Source of the DNA: an uncultured Pseudomonadota bacterium
GTDB taxonomy: Bacteria; Myxococcota_A; Bradymonadia; Bradymonadales; Bradymonadaceae
DNA: 64,000 nt
NCBI GenBank assembly: GCA_913057905.1
Contig: CAJXPB010000002.1
Span: 310,001-374,000 of the forward strand
Reading direction: 5' to 3'
The number at the start of each line of letters is the position of its first letter. The first letter of the stretch is position 1. The notes below the pieces were generated by a model. It did not search any database. It saw nothing but the letters and a program-made list of their open reading frames with translations, and was not told the origin of the DNA. Shown one piece after another: positions 10,593 to 19,934 of the stretch. The position numbers and the translations under genes are program-made.

Positions 10593-12482
10593 TCATTCGA
10601 ATTGCTTCAGATTGGACCGAACCCGGTCGGCGAGCTCCGTGTCACCCGCCTCTTCGGCCCGGTCGAGTGCCTTCTTCAGAGCCTTTTTCGCCGAGGTTTC
10701 GTCGCCGGCGTTGAGCTGCGCTCGAGCCTTTGCGTTCCAGGCCCAGGCCTCGTTGGAGGTCTGATCGGCCGCCTTCGCATCCTGGATCAACGCATCGAGG
10801 GTCTTCGACGCCTCGTTCCAGCGCTCCGCTTCCAGCTGCGCCTGCGCGAGCTGAATTCGAATCTGGATCCGAGCCGGCCTCAACTGTTCGCGGCCGGAGA
10901 CGAGGTCGGCCGCATCCGAGAGATTCGCGATTCCCTCCTCGAGTTTGTTGTGTTCGACCATGATCACACCGCGACGCAGCAGAGCGTCGGCGAGTGACGA
11001 GGTGTCGTTGAGTTCGTCGCTTCGGTAAAGTTCGATCGATTGTGCGAGGTGCTCGACACCCTCCTTGGGCTTTCCTTCGCGATCGGCAGCCACGCCCATC
11101 GCATACAGGGTGGCGGCCCTGAGCCCCGGTTGCGTCAACCCGGCCGACTCGATGGCCTCGAGGGCTTTCCGACACCGGTAGTAGGCGCCGGTCGCTTCGA
11201 CCTGAATGTCGACTTGGCAGAGATTCGCTCGCACCCTGGCAAACTGATCGCCGTACAGGCTCGGGTGAACCTGATTCTCCAGGGTCTCGACCGCCTGTAC
11301 GTAGGCCGTGCGCGCCTCCTCGAACTTGCCCTGTGCCTGCAGCCTCTGACCGCGGGCCCCGTAGGCCTTGGCCTTCAGGCGCGGCATCCCGAGTTCGTCG
11401 AAGGTCTGCGCGGCGGCCTCGCACGTCTCCGAGGAGACGGCCTGCGGCGCCCGCGCGCCAAGATCACACAGCGCCAACCGGGCCTTCGCGATCATCTGCG
11501 GGCTCCCCGTCGACTTTGCCACCTTCAGACTCTGCTGGAATCGCTCGTGCGCCTGGCCCCAGTTGCCGCGGTACTGAGCGTCGTTGCCCAGCAACCCCAG
11601 CGTCTGCACGAGCGCAGGCTTGCTGCCCATCTGCTCGAATTTCTCGACCAGTCCGGACAACGCCGAACGGGCTGCATTCCATTTTCCGGCATCCTGCAGG
11701 ATCCGTGCTTTCTGGAGCTTCACCCGGGAGGTGGCCGGCACACTGTTGGCCTTCTCGTACTGTCGACCTGCCTGCCCGACCAACTCCAGGGCGCGACCCA
11801 TGTCGCCGCCCTCGGCGTACAACTCCGCGGTCTTGGCCAGCGACATCCCGACCGTCAGAGGTGTATCGGTGGACTTCAACTGCTCGATCGTCGCCTTGTA
11901 ATCGGCCTCCGACCCGACGGATTTGCCCTGTAGCTCGCGCACGAGCCGCCGGTTGAGCTTGCACAGCGGACCGAACACCGGATCGCCGCTCTCGCGGGTC
12001 AGTTTCACACAGGCCCTCAATGTCTGCTCGGCCGACGCGAGTTGCCCCTGACTCGCCTCGATATGGCCGAGCGTCAGCATCAGTCGCCCGATCGACTCGT
12101 TCATCTCCAGCTCCCGCGCTTTGGCGAGGGCCTCGTCGATAAATTGCCGGGCCTGACCGTAGTTACCCTGCTCCCACAGCAGCGAACTGAGACCCACGGC
12201 GGCGTGGACTTTCAGTTCCGAGTCCTCGGCCGCTTGCTTGTGTGCGTCCTCGTAGCGCATCTGCGCTTCGTACCAGTGGCCCTTGTGGTAGGCCTGCTGG
12301 GCGGTCTGAAGCAGCCGGACGACCTCTTTCTCCTGAGCCGACGCCTTCGACGAGGTGTCGTCTGAAGCCTGGTCCGTCTGCTGGGCCGCCGCCTGCTGCA
12401 CGACAGCCGGTGCGGCGAGGCAACCTAGGACGACCACCGATGCGGTGATCGTCGATCGAAGCCAGTCGTCAATGCGTCTCAT
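10593..12482 (-). CDS. Secreted TPR-repeat protein
   Basis: The 629-residue exported protein has a signal peptide (MRRIDDWLRSTITASVVVLG, a small-residue run, then a likely cleavage after QQAAAQ). The rest is almost entirely helical TPR-like repeats, for example AQQAYHKGHWYEAQMRYEDA, SIGRLMLTLGHIEASQGQLA and AWAWNAKARAQLNAGDET. TPR arrays scaffold protein-protein contacts; no catalytic domain is present. Start 12482 is chosen because it begins the signal peptide; an in-frame start 19 codons upstream adds only a charged stretch. It is transcribed divergently from fetA and lies 22 bases upstream of the hydrolase gene, with which it may share a transcript. Confidence 0.8.
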   Translation of the reverse strand: MRRIDDWLRSTITASVVVLGCLAAPAVVQQAAAQQTDQASDDTSSKASAQEKEVVRLLQTAQQAYHKGHWYEAQMRYEDAHKQAAEDSELKVHAAVGLSSLLWEQGNYGQARQFIDEALAKARELEMNESIGRLMLTLGHIEASQGQLASAEQTLRACVKLTRESGDPVFGPLCKLNRRLVRELQGKSVGSEADYKATIEQLKSTDTPLTVGMSLAKTAELYAEGGDMGRALELVGQAGRQYEKANSVPATSRVKLQKARILQDAGKWNAARSALSGLVEKFEQMGSKPALVQTLGLLGNDAQYRGNWGQAHERFQQSLKVAKSTGSPQMIAKARLALCDLGARAPQAVSSETCEAAAQTFDELGMPRLKAKAYGARGQRLQAQGKFEEARTAYVQAVETLENQVHPSLYGDQFARVRANLCQVDIQVEATGAYYRCRKALEAIESAGLTQPGLRAATLYAMGVAADREGKPKEGVEHLAQSIELYRSDELNDTSSLADALLRRGVIMVEHNKLEEGIANLSDAADLVSGREQLRPARIQIRIQLAQAQLEAERWNEASKTLDALIQDAKAADQTSNEAWAWNAKARAQLNAGDETSAKKALKKALDRAEEAGDTELADRVRSNLKQFE

Positions 12483-12669
12483 AGTGACTCTCGTGACCTT
12501 CCAACCGAAAATGAACCGAGTGCTCGGGCGCGTCGCCACGCATACCTAAGACAGATCGCACAGGTGCGATGTTCCCTCAAACTCGGAATCCCTAGGGCAC
12601 GGGCCGCCGCGGCGCGTCGCAGACCCGCCTCCTTCAGCCAACTCCACCCGCATGATACAAGAGGTGTCC

Positions 12670-13341
12670 ATGTCCGACACCCTCATCGACATCCGCGACC
12701 TGGTCTGGACCCCGACGGGCACGCCCGGGGCCGAGCCGATCCTCGAGGATATTTCCCTTACGCTCAACGCCGGAGAACTCGTCTGGCCGGTCGGACCCTC
12801 CGGATCGGGCAAGTCGACGCTGCTGCGATGTATCGTCGGCCTCGAAGAGATCCAGGCCGGCGAGGTTCGATGGCGCGGCGACACCGTCGGACCGCCCAAC
12901 ATCCGCGCATTTCGCCGGCACGTGCATTACGTCCAACAGGACCCGAGCCCCGTCGAAGAATCGGTCGCCGACAACCTGGCTTTTGCCCGCCGGATGGCCC
13001 ACCAAGACCCGGGCGCCGACTCGCTGGATGCCGACACACAGCGCGACCTCCTGGCGCGAATGGAGCTGGCCGATCTCGACTGGGAGCGCCCCTTTGAACA
13101 ACTGTCGGGCGGCGAGCGCAAACGGGTGGCGCTGGTCCGCAGCCTGACCCTGCAGCCCGATGTCCTTCTGTTGGACGAGCCGACGAGCTCGCTCGACGAA
13201 GACAGTGCCGACCATGTCGTCGACCTCCTGTACGACTATCTGCAGGAGCAGCTCGACCGCCGCGCTCTACTGTGGGTCACCCACAGCTCACGGCACCGAC
13301 GACGCCTCGGCGGCCGCGAATTTCCCCTGAACACCGCTTGA
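12670..13341 (+). CDS. fetA: Iron-export ABC transporter ATPase (FetA-like)
   Basis: The 223-residue ABC ATPase has Walker A in GPSGSGKST, a Q-loop HYVQQDPSP, the signature [11 protein letters not shown], Walker [13 protein letters not shown] and a switch histidine in LLWVTHSS. Assignment to FetA rests on its short length and on the UPF0014-family permease gene fetB 940 bases downstream. FetAB exports iron and raises peroxide tolerance in Escherichia coli. ATG 12670 follows AAGAGGTG; an in-frame ATG at 12652 adds six residues. Unusually, the partner fetB is not adjacent: a fasciclin lipoprotein gene with its own hairpins sits between them. Confidence 0.75.
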   Translation: MSDTLIDIRDLVWTPTGTPGAEPILEDISLTLNAGELVWPVGPSGSGKSTLLRCIVGLEEIQAGEVRWRGDTVGPPNIRAFRRHVHYVQQDPSPVEESVADNLAFARRMAHQDPGADSLDADTQRDLLARMELADLDWERPFEQLSGGERKRVALVRSLTLQPDVLLLDEPTSSLDEDSADHVVDLLYDYLQEQLDRRALLWVTHSSRHRRRLGGREFPLNTA

Positions 13342-13416
13342 TTCCTGTGCTTCGGGGAATTCGTGCGTATCCTTCACGTCGACGTTCGCATCCAACTAAC
13401 GGTTGCAACGGAAGTG

Positions 13417-13446
13417 TCCGTCCGATCCCCCCGGGATCGTGACGGA
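13417..13446. promoter_or_regulatory. Inverted repeat between fetA and the fasciclin gene
   Basis: CGATCCC-CCC-GGGATCG is a perfect 7-base inverted repeat (13423-13439). It is extended outward by TCCGTC and GACGGA with a single bulged T at 13440. It could end the fetA transcript, although the following bases are not T-rich until CCTTTT about ten bases on, or it could be an operator for the fasciclin gene 75 bases downstream. The symmetry is visible; the role is inference. Confidence 0.4.
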
Positions 13447-13520
13447 TGTGGGGACCCTTTTCGCAGACAACCGACGTCTTTCGCCGGATGCCCCGCCGGC
13501 CCTACTCTACGGAGGAAACT

Positions 13521-14165
13521 ATGTGGAAACGATTGAGTACCTTGCTCGCTGCTTCGTTGTTGCTCGCCACCGTCGCTGCTTGCCAGAACGGCAAGGGTGC
13601 GCCCGACGACAAATCGGACGACATGGCGAAGGCCAGCCAGGAGATGGACAAGAAGAAAAAGTCGGGTGAGAAGAAGTGGGACGACGAGAAGAAGAAGGCC
13701 GAGGAGACGGCCAAAAAGGAGATGGACAAGGCCAAAAAGAGCGGCACGATCGTTGATGTCGCCGCCAAGGCCGGAAACTTCAACACCCTCGTCGCCGCGA
13801 TCAAGGCGGCCGGACTGGTCGACACGCTCTCCGGCGATGGCCCTTTTACGGTCTTCGCTCCCACCGACGCCGCCTTCAAAAAGCTTCCCGAAGGCACGCT
13901 CGACAAACTGCTGAAGCCAGCCAACAAGGGCAAGCTTCAGTCGATCCTGACCTACCACGTCCTCTCCGGCAAAGTGATGGCCAAGGACGTGCAGCCGGGC
14001 ATGGTCTCGACTGTCGAAGGCTCTGACGCCGAACTCGCTGTCAGTGACGGCTCGGTCACCTACGCCGGCGCCACCGTCACCACCACCGACATCAAGGCCT
14101 CCAACGGCGTCATCCACGTGATCGACACCGTTGTGATGCCCCCCAAGGATGACGACTCGATGTAA
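13521..14165 (+). CDS. Fasciclin (FAS1)-domain lipoprotein
   Basis: The 214-residue lipoprotein has a signal peptide [21 protein letters not shown] whose final VAAC is a lipobox. Residues ~25-75 are a highly charged Lys/Glu-rich helix likely to form a coiled coil ([19 protein letters not shown]). A single FAS1 domain follows from about residue 80 to the end ([59 protein letters not shown]). FAS1 modules mediate adhesion or ligand binding outside the cell. ATG 13521 follows GGAGG at a good distance; 25 upstream in-frame codons are rejected. It sits between the ATPase and permease genes of a FetAB-type transporter and is followed by a strong terminator, so it is probably its own transcription unit. 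Confidence 0.88.
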   Translation: MWKRLSTLLAASLLLATVAACQNGKGAPDDKSDDMAKASQEMDKKKKSGEKKWDDEKKKAEETAKKEMDKAKKSGTIVDVAAKAGNFNTLVAAIKAAGLVDTLSGDGPFTVFAPTDAAFKKLPEGTLDKLLKPANKGKLQSILTYHVLSGKVMAKDVQPGMVSTVEGSDAELAVSDGSVTYAGATVTTTDIKASNGVIHVIDTVVMPPKDDDSM

Positions 14166-14194
14166 CCCATCGGTCTGACTCCCTGGCTGACTCG

Positions 14195-14233
14195 GCGGCC
14201 GGCGCTCCGCAAGGATGCGCCGGCCGCTTTTCT
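14195..14233 (+). terminator. Rho-independent terminator after the fasciclin gene
   Basis: An 11-base perfect stem, GCGGCCGGCGC (14195-14205) with GCGCCGGCCGC (14217-14227), is followed directly by TTTTCT. It lies 30 bases after the fasciclin stop codon and 50 bases before fetB. It should therefore separate fetB from upstream transcription, although the ATPase gene is upstream. Confidence 0.85.
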
Positions 14234-14284
14234 CTGTCATGGTATCCTCGCCATCGCGAACCGAACACCCACTCGAGACCGACC

Positions 14285-15091
14285 ATGGCCTTTGTCGAAC
14301 TAACCCCCTGGGATCTGGCCCTCGCCGCGGTCCTCTTGCTCATCCCCGCGGCGCTCAGCCTCGGGTTGAAGCTCGGCCTGGAGAACAAACTCGGGATCGC
14401 CGCCGTGCGTACGGTGGTCCAGTTGACCGGCATCGGCCTGGTCCTGGAGTGGGTCTTCGACTTGAACCGATGGTACCTGGTCGTCGGCGCCCTCTTAATC
14501 ATGCTGATCGCAGCGGCCCGCGCCGCCGTTGCACGGAGTGACCGCCGTTTCCCCGGCGCCTATCTGGCGTCGTTTCTGACTCTTACCTTCGCCAGCGGCA
14601 TCACCGCGTTCGCCGTCACCGAAGCCGTCATCGGCGTCGACCCCTGGTATGCCCCTCGGTATGTGATTCCGCTCATCGGCATGCTGCTGGGCAACGCACT
14701 GACGGGAATCAGCCTGTCGATGGACCGATTCCTCAGCGATGTCACAAAACAGCGCCGTTCGATCGAAGCGCGGCTGGCCCTGGGTGCCACCACCTGGGAG
14801 GCCACCTTGCCGTGGCTGCGCGACGCCCTCCGCAATGGCATGATTCCGATCATCAACTCGATGATGGTCGTCGGGCTGGTCAGTCTGCCGGGCATGATGA
14901 CCGGACAGATCCTCGCCGGAGCCGACCCCGTCGACGCCGTCGCCTACCAGATCCTGGTCATGTTCATGATCGCCGGCTGCACTGCCCTGGGGACCATTCT
15001 TCTCGGCACCGTCGCATTCCGGGCGATCTCGCACCCCGCTCACCGCATCCGCTGGGATCGCATCATCGACACCAGCGACGGAAGTCATTGA
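14285..15091 (+). CDS. fetB: Iron-export ABC permease FetB (UPF0014 family)
   Basis: The 268-residue inner-membrane protein has about six or seven hydrophobic helices. Family landmarks are the early LGLENKLGIAAVRTVVQLTG, the central PLIGMLLGNALTGISLSMDR and RLALGATTWEATLPWLRDA, and NSMMVVGLVSLPGMMTGQIL. These are typical of FetB, the membrane part of an iron exporter. Its ATPase partner is inferred to be the product of 12670-13341. The strong terminator upstream at 14195 implies its own promoter, perhaps in the 50-base spacer, but I do not see a convincing one. Length matches the family. Confidence 0.88.
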   Translation: MAFVELTPWDLALAAVLLLIPAALSLGLKLGLENKLGIAAVRTVVQLTGIGLVLEWVFDLNRWYLVVGALLIMLIAAARAAVARSDRRFPGAYLASFLTLTFASGITAFAVTEAVIGVDPWYAPRYVIPLIGMLLGNALTGISLSMDRFLSDVTKQRRSIEARLALGATTWEATLPWLRDALRNGMIPIINSMMVVGLVSLPGMMTGQILAGADPVDAVAYQILVMFMIAGCTALGTILLGTVAFRAISHPAHRIRWDRIIDTSDGSH

Positions 15092-15166
15092 CAATTCGGG
15101 GCCAACTGCGACCATACGGTCCCCACAAACGGCTGGACTCGTCTAACCGACACCTACGGACCGACC

Positions 15167-16657
15167 ATGAAATCGAAGGGAAATTTCGTCGACGGTGAAT
15201 GGGAGACAATCAAGTCTCCCGACGGCAAGATCGAGCGCGAAAACCCGGCGGTAAATGACGAGACCGTCTTTCGCACCTCCTGGGACGTCCTCTCGGTCGA
15301 CCGGGCCGTCGGCGCCGCCCGGCGCGCGCTTCCCGAGTGGGATCGGCTGGGCCTCGAGGAGCGGAAATCGCATCTCGAGGAGTTGAAGACCGTCTTTCGG
15401 CGTCGGCACGAAGAGATCGCTCAGGCGATCGCCCGAGAAGTCGGCAAACCGCTGTGGGAGGCCCGCTCCGAAGCTGGCGCCCTGGCGTCGAAGATCGAGG
15501 TCATGCTCGAGGACGGGCTCGAGCAGACACGGACCGTCGAGCCGGAGGGCCTGGAGGGCGGCCGCTGGACGCACCGTCCACTGGGAGTGGTCGGCGTGTT
15601 GGGGCCGTACAATTTCCCGGCTCACCTGCCCAACGGTCACATCGTCCCGGCACTGCTGACCGGCAACACCGTGGTGGTCAAGCCCTCGGAGCTGGCTCCA
15701 GGCACCATGCAGATCTACTTCGAGTGCCTGGAAGAGGCGGGGTTTCCGGAAGGCGTCGTCAATCTGGTCCACGGCCCCGGCGAGGTCGGCCAGGCGCTAT
15801 CCAAACACCGGGGCGTCAACGGCGTACTGTTTACCGGTTCGTGGGAGACGGGACGCGCGATCAAAGAGGCGACTCTCGACCACTACTGGAAGCTTCTGGC
15901 CCTGGAGATGGGCGGCAAAAACACCTCCATCGTGCTGGAGGATGCCAACCTCGACCAGGCGGCCCACCAGATCACCAAGGCGGCCTATCTGACGACGGGC
16001 CAGCGCTGCAGCGCTACGAGCCGTGTGGTCGCACGCACCGAGGTCGTCGAAGACCTGCTCGAGCGCCTTCACGGACTGACCCGCCGCGTCACGGTCGGTG
16101 ACCCGATCCGCGAGGACGTCTTCATGGGTCCGCTCGCCTCCGAGTCCGGATACAAGAAGTTTCTGGAGGCCCAGAACCGCGATGAATCCGGGTCCCTCAA
16201 GCCGATCATTCGCGGCGGGGCGACCCGCTCGGACCTCGATGGCTACTACGTGTCACCCGGCCTCTGGCTGGCGACCTCCGTCGACGCTCAGGGCCCGCAC
16301 CAGGCCACCGAGATCTTCGGGCCCGACATCGTCGTCTACCCGGTAGAGACCGACGAGGCCGCCGCCCACATCGCCAACGCCACCGAATACGGGCTGGCGA
16401 TGAGCGTCTTTACCGAAGACGAGGAACGCTTCGAATCGCTCGGCTACGACCTCAAGTCCGGGGTCCTCAACCTGAATCGCTCGACCGCCGGCGCCTCGAG
16501 CCGACTTCCCTTCGGCGGCGTCAAAAAATCGGGCAACCACCGCCCCTCCGCCGTCCTCGCCGGCCGCTACACCTCCTATCCCCAGGCCCAACTCCGCGAG
16601 GAGGCGGGCTGGGAGGATGAGGACGCCGACGAAGAGCCGTTTACGTACTTGGAGTAA
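15167..16657 (+). CDS. astD: Succinylglutamate-semialdehyde dehydrogenase
   Basis: The 496-residue cytoplasmic NAD-dependent aldehyde dehydrogenase carries the AstD fingerprint GPYNFPAHLPNGHIVPALL, in which NGHI distinguishes AstD from general aldehyde dehydrogenases. The catalytic glutamate is in LALEMGGKN and the catalytic cysteine in TTGQRCSATSR. FGPDIVVYPV and FGGVKKSGNHRPSA are the usual C-terminal blocks. AstD oxidises N-succinylglutamate semialdehyde in the arginine succinyltransferase (ammonia-producing) pathway. No astA, astB or astE is nearby, so either the pathway is dispersed or the enzyme serves an analogous step. Length and motifs are normal. Confidence 0.85.
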   Translation: MKSKGNFVDGEWETIKSPDGKIERENPAVNDETVFRTSWDVLSVDRAVGAARRALPEWDRLGLEERKSHLEELKTVFRRRHEEIAQAIAREVGKPLWEARSEAGALASKIEVMLEDGLEQTRTVEPEGLEGGRWTHRPLGVVGVLGPYNFPAHLPNGHIVPALLTGNTVVVKPSELAPGTMQIYFECLEEAGFPEGVVNLVHGPGEVGQALSKHRGVNGVLFTGSWETGRAIKEATLDHYWKLLALEMGGKNTSIVLEDANLDQAAHQITKAAYLTTGQRCSATSRVVARTEVVEDLLERLHGLTRRVTVGDPIREDVFMGPLASESGYKKFLEAQNRDESGSLKPIIRGGATRSDLDGYYVSPGLWLATSVDAQGPHQATEIFGPDIVVYPVETDEAAAHIANATEYGLAMSVFTEDEERFESLGYDLKSGVLNLNRSTAGASSRLPFGGVKKSGNHRPSAVLAGRYTSYPQAQLREEAGWEDEDADEEPFTYLE

Positions 16658-16747
16658 CCCCCCGGGCTGATCCCGTTTCCGGCGGGGCTAGGTTTTCGTA
16701 CTCGGGACATCCCCGGGCTCCCTACCGGTCGCGTCGGGGGGATCGAT

Positions 16748-17189
16748 ACGCGCCTACGGCGCGCGGCGACTGTCGATCTCCGTGCTCGCGAAACGTCCAG
16801 CGCAGCAATCGATCTCCGTGCTGGCGGGGATTTTCGAGCACGAACTCCGCAGGCCGATGGGTTGCGTGCTTGCGGGATTCTCAGCCGGCTGGGTCGTGTC
16901 TTTGGAATCGGCAGCCGGCTGGAGATGCCGACACGGAGGTTGGTCGGTTTCAGTATGATGGTCGTCCCGGTCTCGCGAGCCGCGGTGCGCCTCGCATCGA
17001 ACCGGGCGATCACGCGGCGTGTCGCGCCTCCAGCGCGCCGCCGCGGGATAGGCAGAGGGCGCGGGGCCGCGGTTTCGTGACCCCAGGCACGTCGTACCTC
17101 GTACGTCCTACGCGAGACGCGGTCACGTGATTCCCGGATCCCGTCGTACCTCGTACGTCCTACGCGGCCCGCGGAAACGTGATTCGCGG
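16748..17189. repeat. Composite intergenic repeat, copy 2 (longest)
   Basis: This non-coding block fills the 537-base convergent spacer between astD and the S9 peptidase gene. Its left part has several degenerate copies of a TCGATCTCCGTGCT-type motif (near 16773, 16810 and 16864). These are followed by GGAATCGGCAGCCGGCTGG, a CCCGGTCTCGCG segment, the GC-rich palindromic block, and two 52-base units beginning at 17091 and 17143. The right end meets the stop codon of the minus-strand peptidase gene. The same blocks occur in the same order at 7764-8075 and 36942-37393. The remaining spacer (16658-16747) shows nothing definite. Confidence 0.85.
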
Positions 17190-17194
17190 CTCCC

Positions 17195-19084
17195 CTACCC
17201 GAAAATGACGTGCTTCTGCAGAAAATCGATGCACGCCCCATAGAAGTGCTCGACCGTCTCCGGCTGGCGCCAGCCGTGTCCCTCTTCGTCGTAGAGGTGA
17301 TACTCGTGGGGCACGCCGCGGGAGGCGAGTGAGTCGACGATGGCTTCGGCCTGCGCCTGGGGCACGACCTTGTCCTCGCCGCCCTGAAAGACGGCGACGG
17401 GATCCTCGATGGCGTCGGCGTGAAACAGCGGCGAGCGCTCCCGGTAGATGTCGCTGTCATCGGGCAATTCACCGACGAGCCGATCCGTGTAGCGCGCCTC
17501 GAATTTGTGGGTGTCGAGGGCGAGCTCGAACAGATTCGAGATGCCATACATCGAGATGCCCGCAGCGAACGTGCCGGGCTGGGTCACCAGGGTGCGCAGC
17601 ACGGTGTATCCGCCCGCGCTTCCACCCATGACGACACATCGGTCCGGGTCAGCCAGCCCCTCGTCGGCGAGCCATTCGCGTGCCGAGACCACATCCTGCA
17701 CGTCCTTGACGCCCCAGTCGCCGAGCAGGGCTTCCCGGTAGTCGCGGCCGTAGCCGGTCGAGCCACGGTAATTGACATCGACGACGGCAAACCCTCGCGT
17801 GGCGAAGAACTGACTTCGCTCCTCGAACGCCGCCGTGCGCTGGGAGGTCGGGCCACCATGAACCATGATGATCGCAGGGGGTTTGCCCGTCGACTCGAAG
17901 TCCGGATTCGTCGGCGGGTAGTACTGTCCGTGGACCTCTTGGCCGTCCGGGGCCTCCCAGGATACGTCCCGAACCTGCGAGAACGCATCGGAAGAGATCC
18001 GCTCGTCAGCGCTACGTCGGCGCACGGCGGGTGATTCCCCGTCGGCCCAGGAGACGATCCGCCCGGGTTGGTCGGGAGCACTCCCCACGAATGCGACCCG
18101 TCCCGTCTGCGAGACCGCAGGCTGCATGATCGTGTCGTAGCGGTCCACGGCGTCGATCTCGGTGACCGACCCATCGAGGCCGACCCTGAGCAGGTCCATC
18201 TTTCCACGCTGATTTCGTCGGGCCACCAGCTCGCGCCCGTCCGGGCTCCATTCAAAGAAGCGCTGACCCTGTACCCAGGCCGGGCCGCCCATCTCGACGT
18301 CGCCCTCGGTCAACTGCGTGGTGCGGCCCGTCTCCAGGTTTCGAACGTGCAGATGCCACCAACCGTCTTCGTCGGAGATGTAGGCCAGACGCTCGCCGTC
18401 GGGCGAAAAACTGGGTTGCATGGCGGCGATCCGCTCGCCGCGCTCCCCGAGCCGACCGGCCACCTGTTCTGGCTCGCCGACCGTGAGATGCCCGCCTTCG
18501 ACAGCAACATCGGCCATCAGAAGGCGCGTCGCATCCCAGGGCATATTCGGGTGATCCCACTCGACCCAGGCGATCTTGTCGCCGGAGGGGTGCCACGCCG
18601 GCTGCATGTAGAAGTCGGCTCCGCGGACGACCTTCTGTGGCCATTGAGAGCCGTCGGTACGAGTGGCGGCGATGACGTCGGTATCGTCCTCGTGATGAAC
18701 GTACAGCGCCCACTCCCCGTCCGGTGAAATCGTCGGCGAAGCGACGCCCCCGAATTCAGGGGTGATCGCCTCTGAGGGCCCTTCGTCGATCGACATCTTG
18801 GCGAGTCTGCCGTCGGACCGGGCAAAATACACGGTCTGGCCGTGAACGCTGAACTCGCCGCCGCCGTAGCCGACCCCTCCGCCGACCGACTCTTCGCGGG
18901 TCAGATCCCGCGAGGCTTCCCCGGGACGCTCCGCGACGATCACCCGGTCGCCGCCGCGCGACTCCAGCCACACCAACGTCTGGCCATCGCCGGCCCAACC
19001 GACATCATTCAGGCCCAGATCTCCCGCCATACTCGACGGGGTCAGAGGGCTGTCCCAGAGTCCATACGGCTTCTTCGTAGTCAT
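17195..19084 (-). CDS. S9-family prolyl-oligopeptidase-like serine peptidase
   Basis: The 629-residue protein has an N-terminal beta-propeller built from WD/PD40-like repeats (ISPDGEWALYVHHEDD, FSPDGERLAYISDEDGWWHL, WSPDGRELVARRN) and a C-terminal alpha/beta-hydrolase domain. The catalytic serine is in MGGSAGGYTVLR, the aspartate in FQGGEDKVVPQAQAEAI and the histidine in DEEGHGWRQPE. This is the S9C (acylaminoacyl peptidase/dipeptidyl peptidase) layout. No signal peptide is seen, so it is probably cytoplasmic and cleaves short peptides. ATG 19084 follows AGGTGAAAGC and is chosen over an in-frame start five codons upstream. The gene's 3' end abuts composite repeat copy 2. Confidence 0.9.
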   Translation of the reverse strand: MTTKKPYGLWDSPLTPSSMAGDLGLNDVGWAGDGQTLVWLESRGGDRVIVAERPGEASRDLTREESVGGGVGYGGGEFSVHGQTVYFARSDGRLAKMSIDEGPSEAITPEFGGVASPTISPDGEWALYVHHEDDTDVIAATRTDGSQWPQKVVRGADFYMQPAWHPSGDKIAWVEWDHPNMPWDATRLLMADVAVEGGHLTVGEPEQVAGRLGERGERIAAMQPSFSPDGERLAYISDEDGWWHLHVRNLETGRTTQLTEGDVEMGGPAWVQGQRFFEWSPDGRELVARRNQRGKMDLLRVGLDGSVTEIDAVDRYDTIMQPAVSQTGRVAFVGSAPDQPGRIVSWADGESPAVRRRSADERISSDAFSQVRDVSWEAPDGQEVHGQYYPPTNPDFESTGKPPAIIMVHGGPTSQRTAAFEERSQFFATRGFAVVDVNYRGSTGYGRDYREALLGDWGVKDVQDVVSAREWLADEGLADPDRCVVMGGSAGGYTVLRTLVTQPGTFAAGISMYGISNLFELALDTHKFEARYTDRLVGELPDDSDIYRERSPLFHADAIEDPVAVFQGGEDKVVPQAQAEAIVDSLASRGVPHEYHLYDEEGHGWRQPETVEHFYGACIDFLQKHVIFG

Positions 19085-19148
19085 GCTTTCACCTGGCATC
19101 AGTCGCGTGTCGTCGCAGCACCGCTATAGCAAAGCGCTCGCAAGAACT

Positions 19149-19186
19149 AAAAATGGCCGCCGCGCAGGTCAAAGCACGCGGCGGCC
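19149..19186 (-). terminator. Terminator after hpf
   Basis: A perfect 10-base stem pairs GGCCGCCGCG (19155-19164) with CGCGGCGGCC (19177-19186). On the minus strand it is followed by ATTTTTAG. It lies about 20 bases after the hpf stop codon and should end the rpoN-hpf transcript. Confidence 0.85.
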
Positions 19187-19208
19187 AGAAGGGTGTTGAC
19201 CGGTACGA

Positions 19209-19865
19209 TCAGCCCGTCTCGATGAGCCCGATGTGATCGTCATCGCGGCGGTAGACGATGTTGATGGTATCGGTCTCGACGTTGTTGAAGACGAAGAACT
19301 CCCGGTCGCTGTCGTTCTCGAGCTCCGAGGCCGCATCTTCGATCGACATCGGCTCGGCGGTGTACTCCTGGTTTCGCACCACCTTGACCTTGCCCGATTT
19401 TCGCGTCAGGACCACGTCCTCCTCGCCGTCGGCCTCCTCCGGGGCGGGAAATCGTTCGTAATCTTCGGCGAACTCCTCGTACTCCATCTCGCCGTCGGTC
19501 TCCTCGACGGGCGTGACGATCCCCATGCGAAACGACCGGGCCATCCCATTGATGCCGTTTGAGTCGGCGTGGTTGTGGTGGTCGCGTTTGCGGTCTTTTC
19601 GACGGCGCAACTGCTTTTCGATCTTCTCGAGCGCCAGATCGATCGACGAGTACATGTCCTGGCTCTGGGCCTTTCCTTTGACCGTCCCATCTTTGACCGA
19701 CACGGTGAAATCGACGATGTGTCCGAAACCCTCGGCGGTCATCACGATCGAGGCCTCGGCGCGGCCGCGTACGTACTTGTCGACGATGCGCTCCAGTTTG
19801 CGCGTCGCGTAGTCGCGAAGCGCCGGGGAGGACTCCATCTGCCGATAGGACACGTTCACGTTCAT
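19209..19865 (-). CDS. hpf: Long-form hibernation promoting factor
   Basis: The 218-residue ribosome-hibernation factor has the N-terminal HPF/RaiA domain in residues 1-105 (VSYRQMESSPALRDYATRKL, ALEKIEKQLRRRKDRKRDH). After an acidic linker comes the C-terminal dimerisation domain of long HPF (SIEDAASELENDSDREFFVF, DTINIVYRRDDDHIGLIE). Long HPF alone drives 100S ribosome dimer formation. The linker (about residues 120-150) is unusually rich in Glu and Asp. It lies 69 bases downstream of rpoN, an arrangement common in proteobacteria, and is closed by a terminator. The start is supported by AGGAGT upstream. Confidence 0.94.
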   Translation of the reverse strand: MNVNVSYRQMESSPALRDYATRKLERIVDKYVRGRAEASIVMTAEGFGHIVDFTVSVKDGTVKGKAQSQDMYSSIDLALEKIEKQLRRRKDRKRDHHNHADSNGINGMARSFRMGIVTPVEETDGEMEYEEFAEDYERFPAPEEADGEEDVVLTRKSGKVKVVRNQEYTAEPMSIEDAASELENDSDREFFVFNNVETDTINIVYRRDDDHIGLIETG

Positions 19866-19934
19866 GGGTCAACTCCTATTGCGGGTTGAGAACAGTGTAG
19901 ATCCTGGCGCAGCCCGGCAGCCGATACCATCCAG

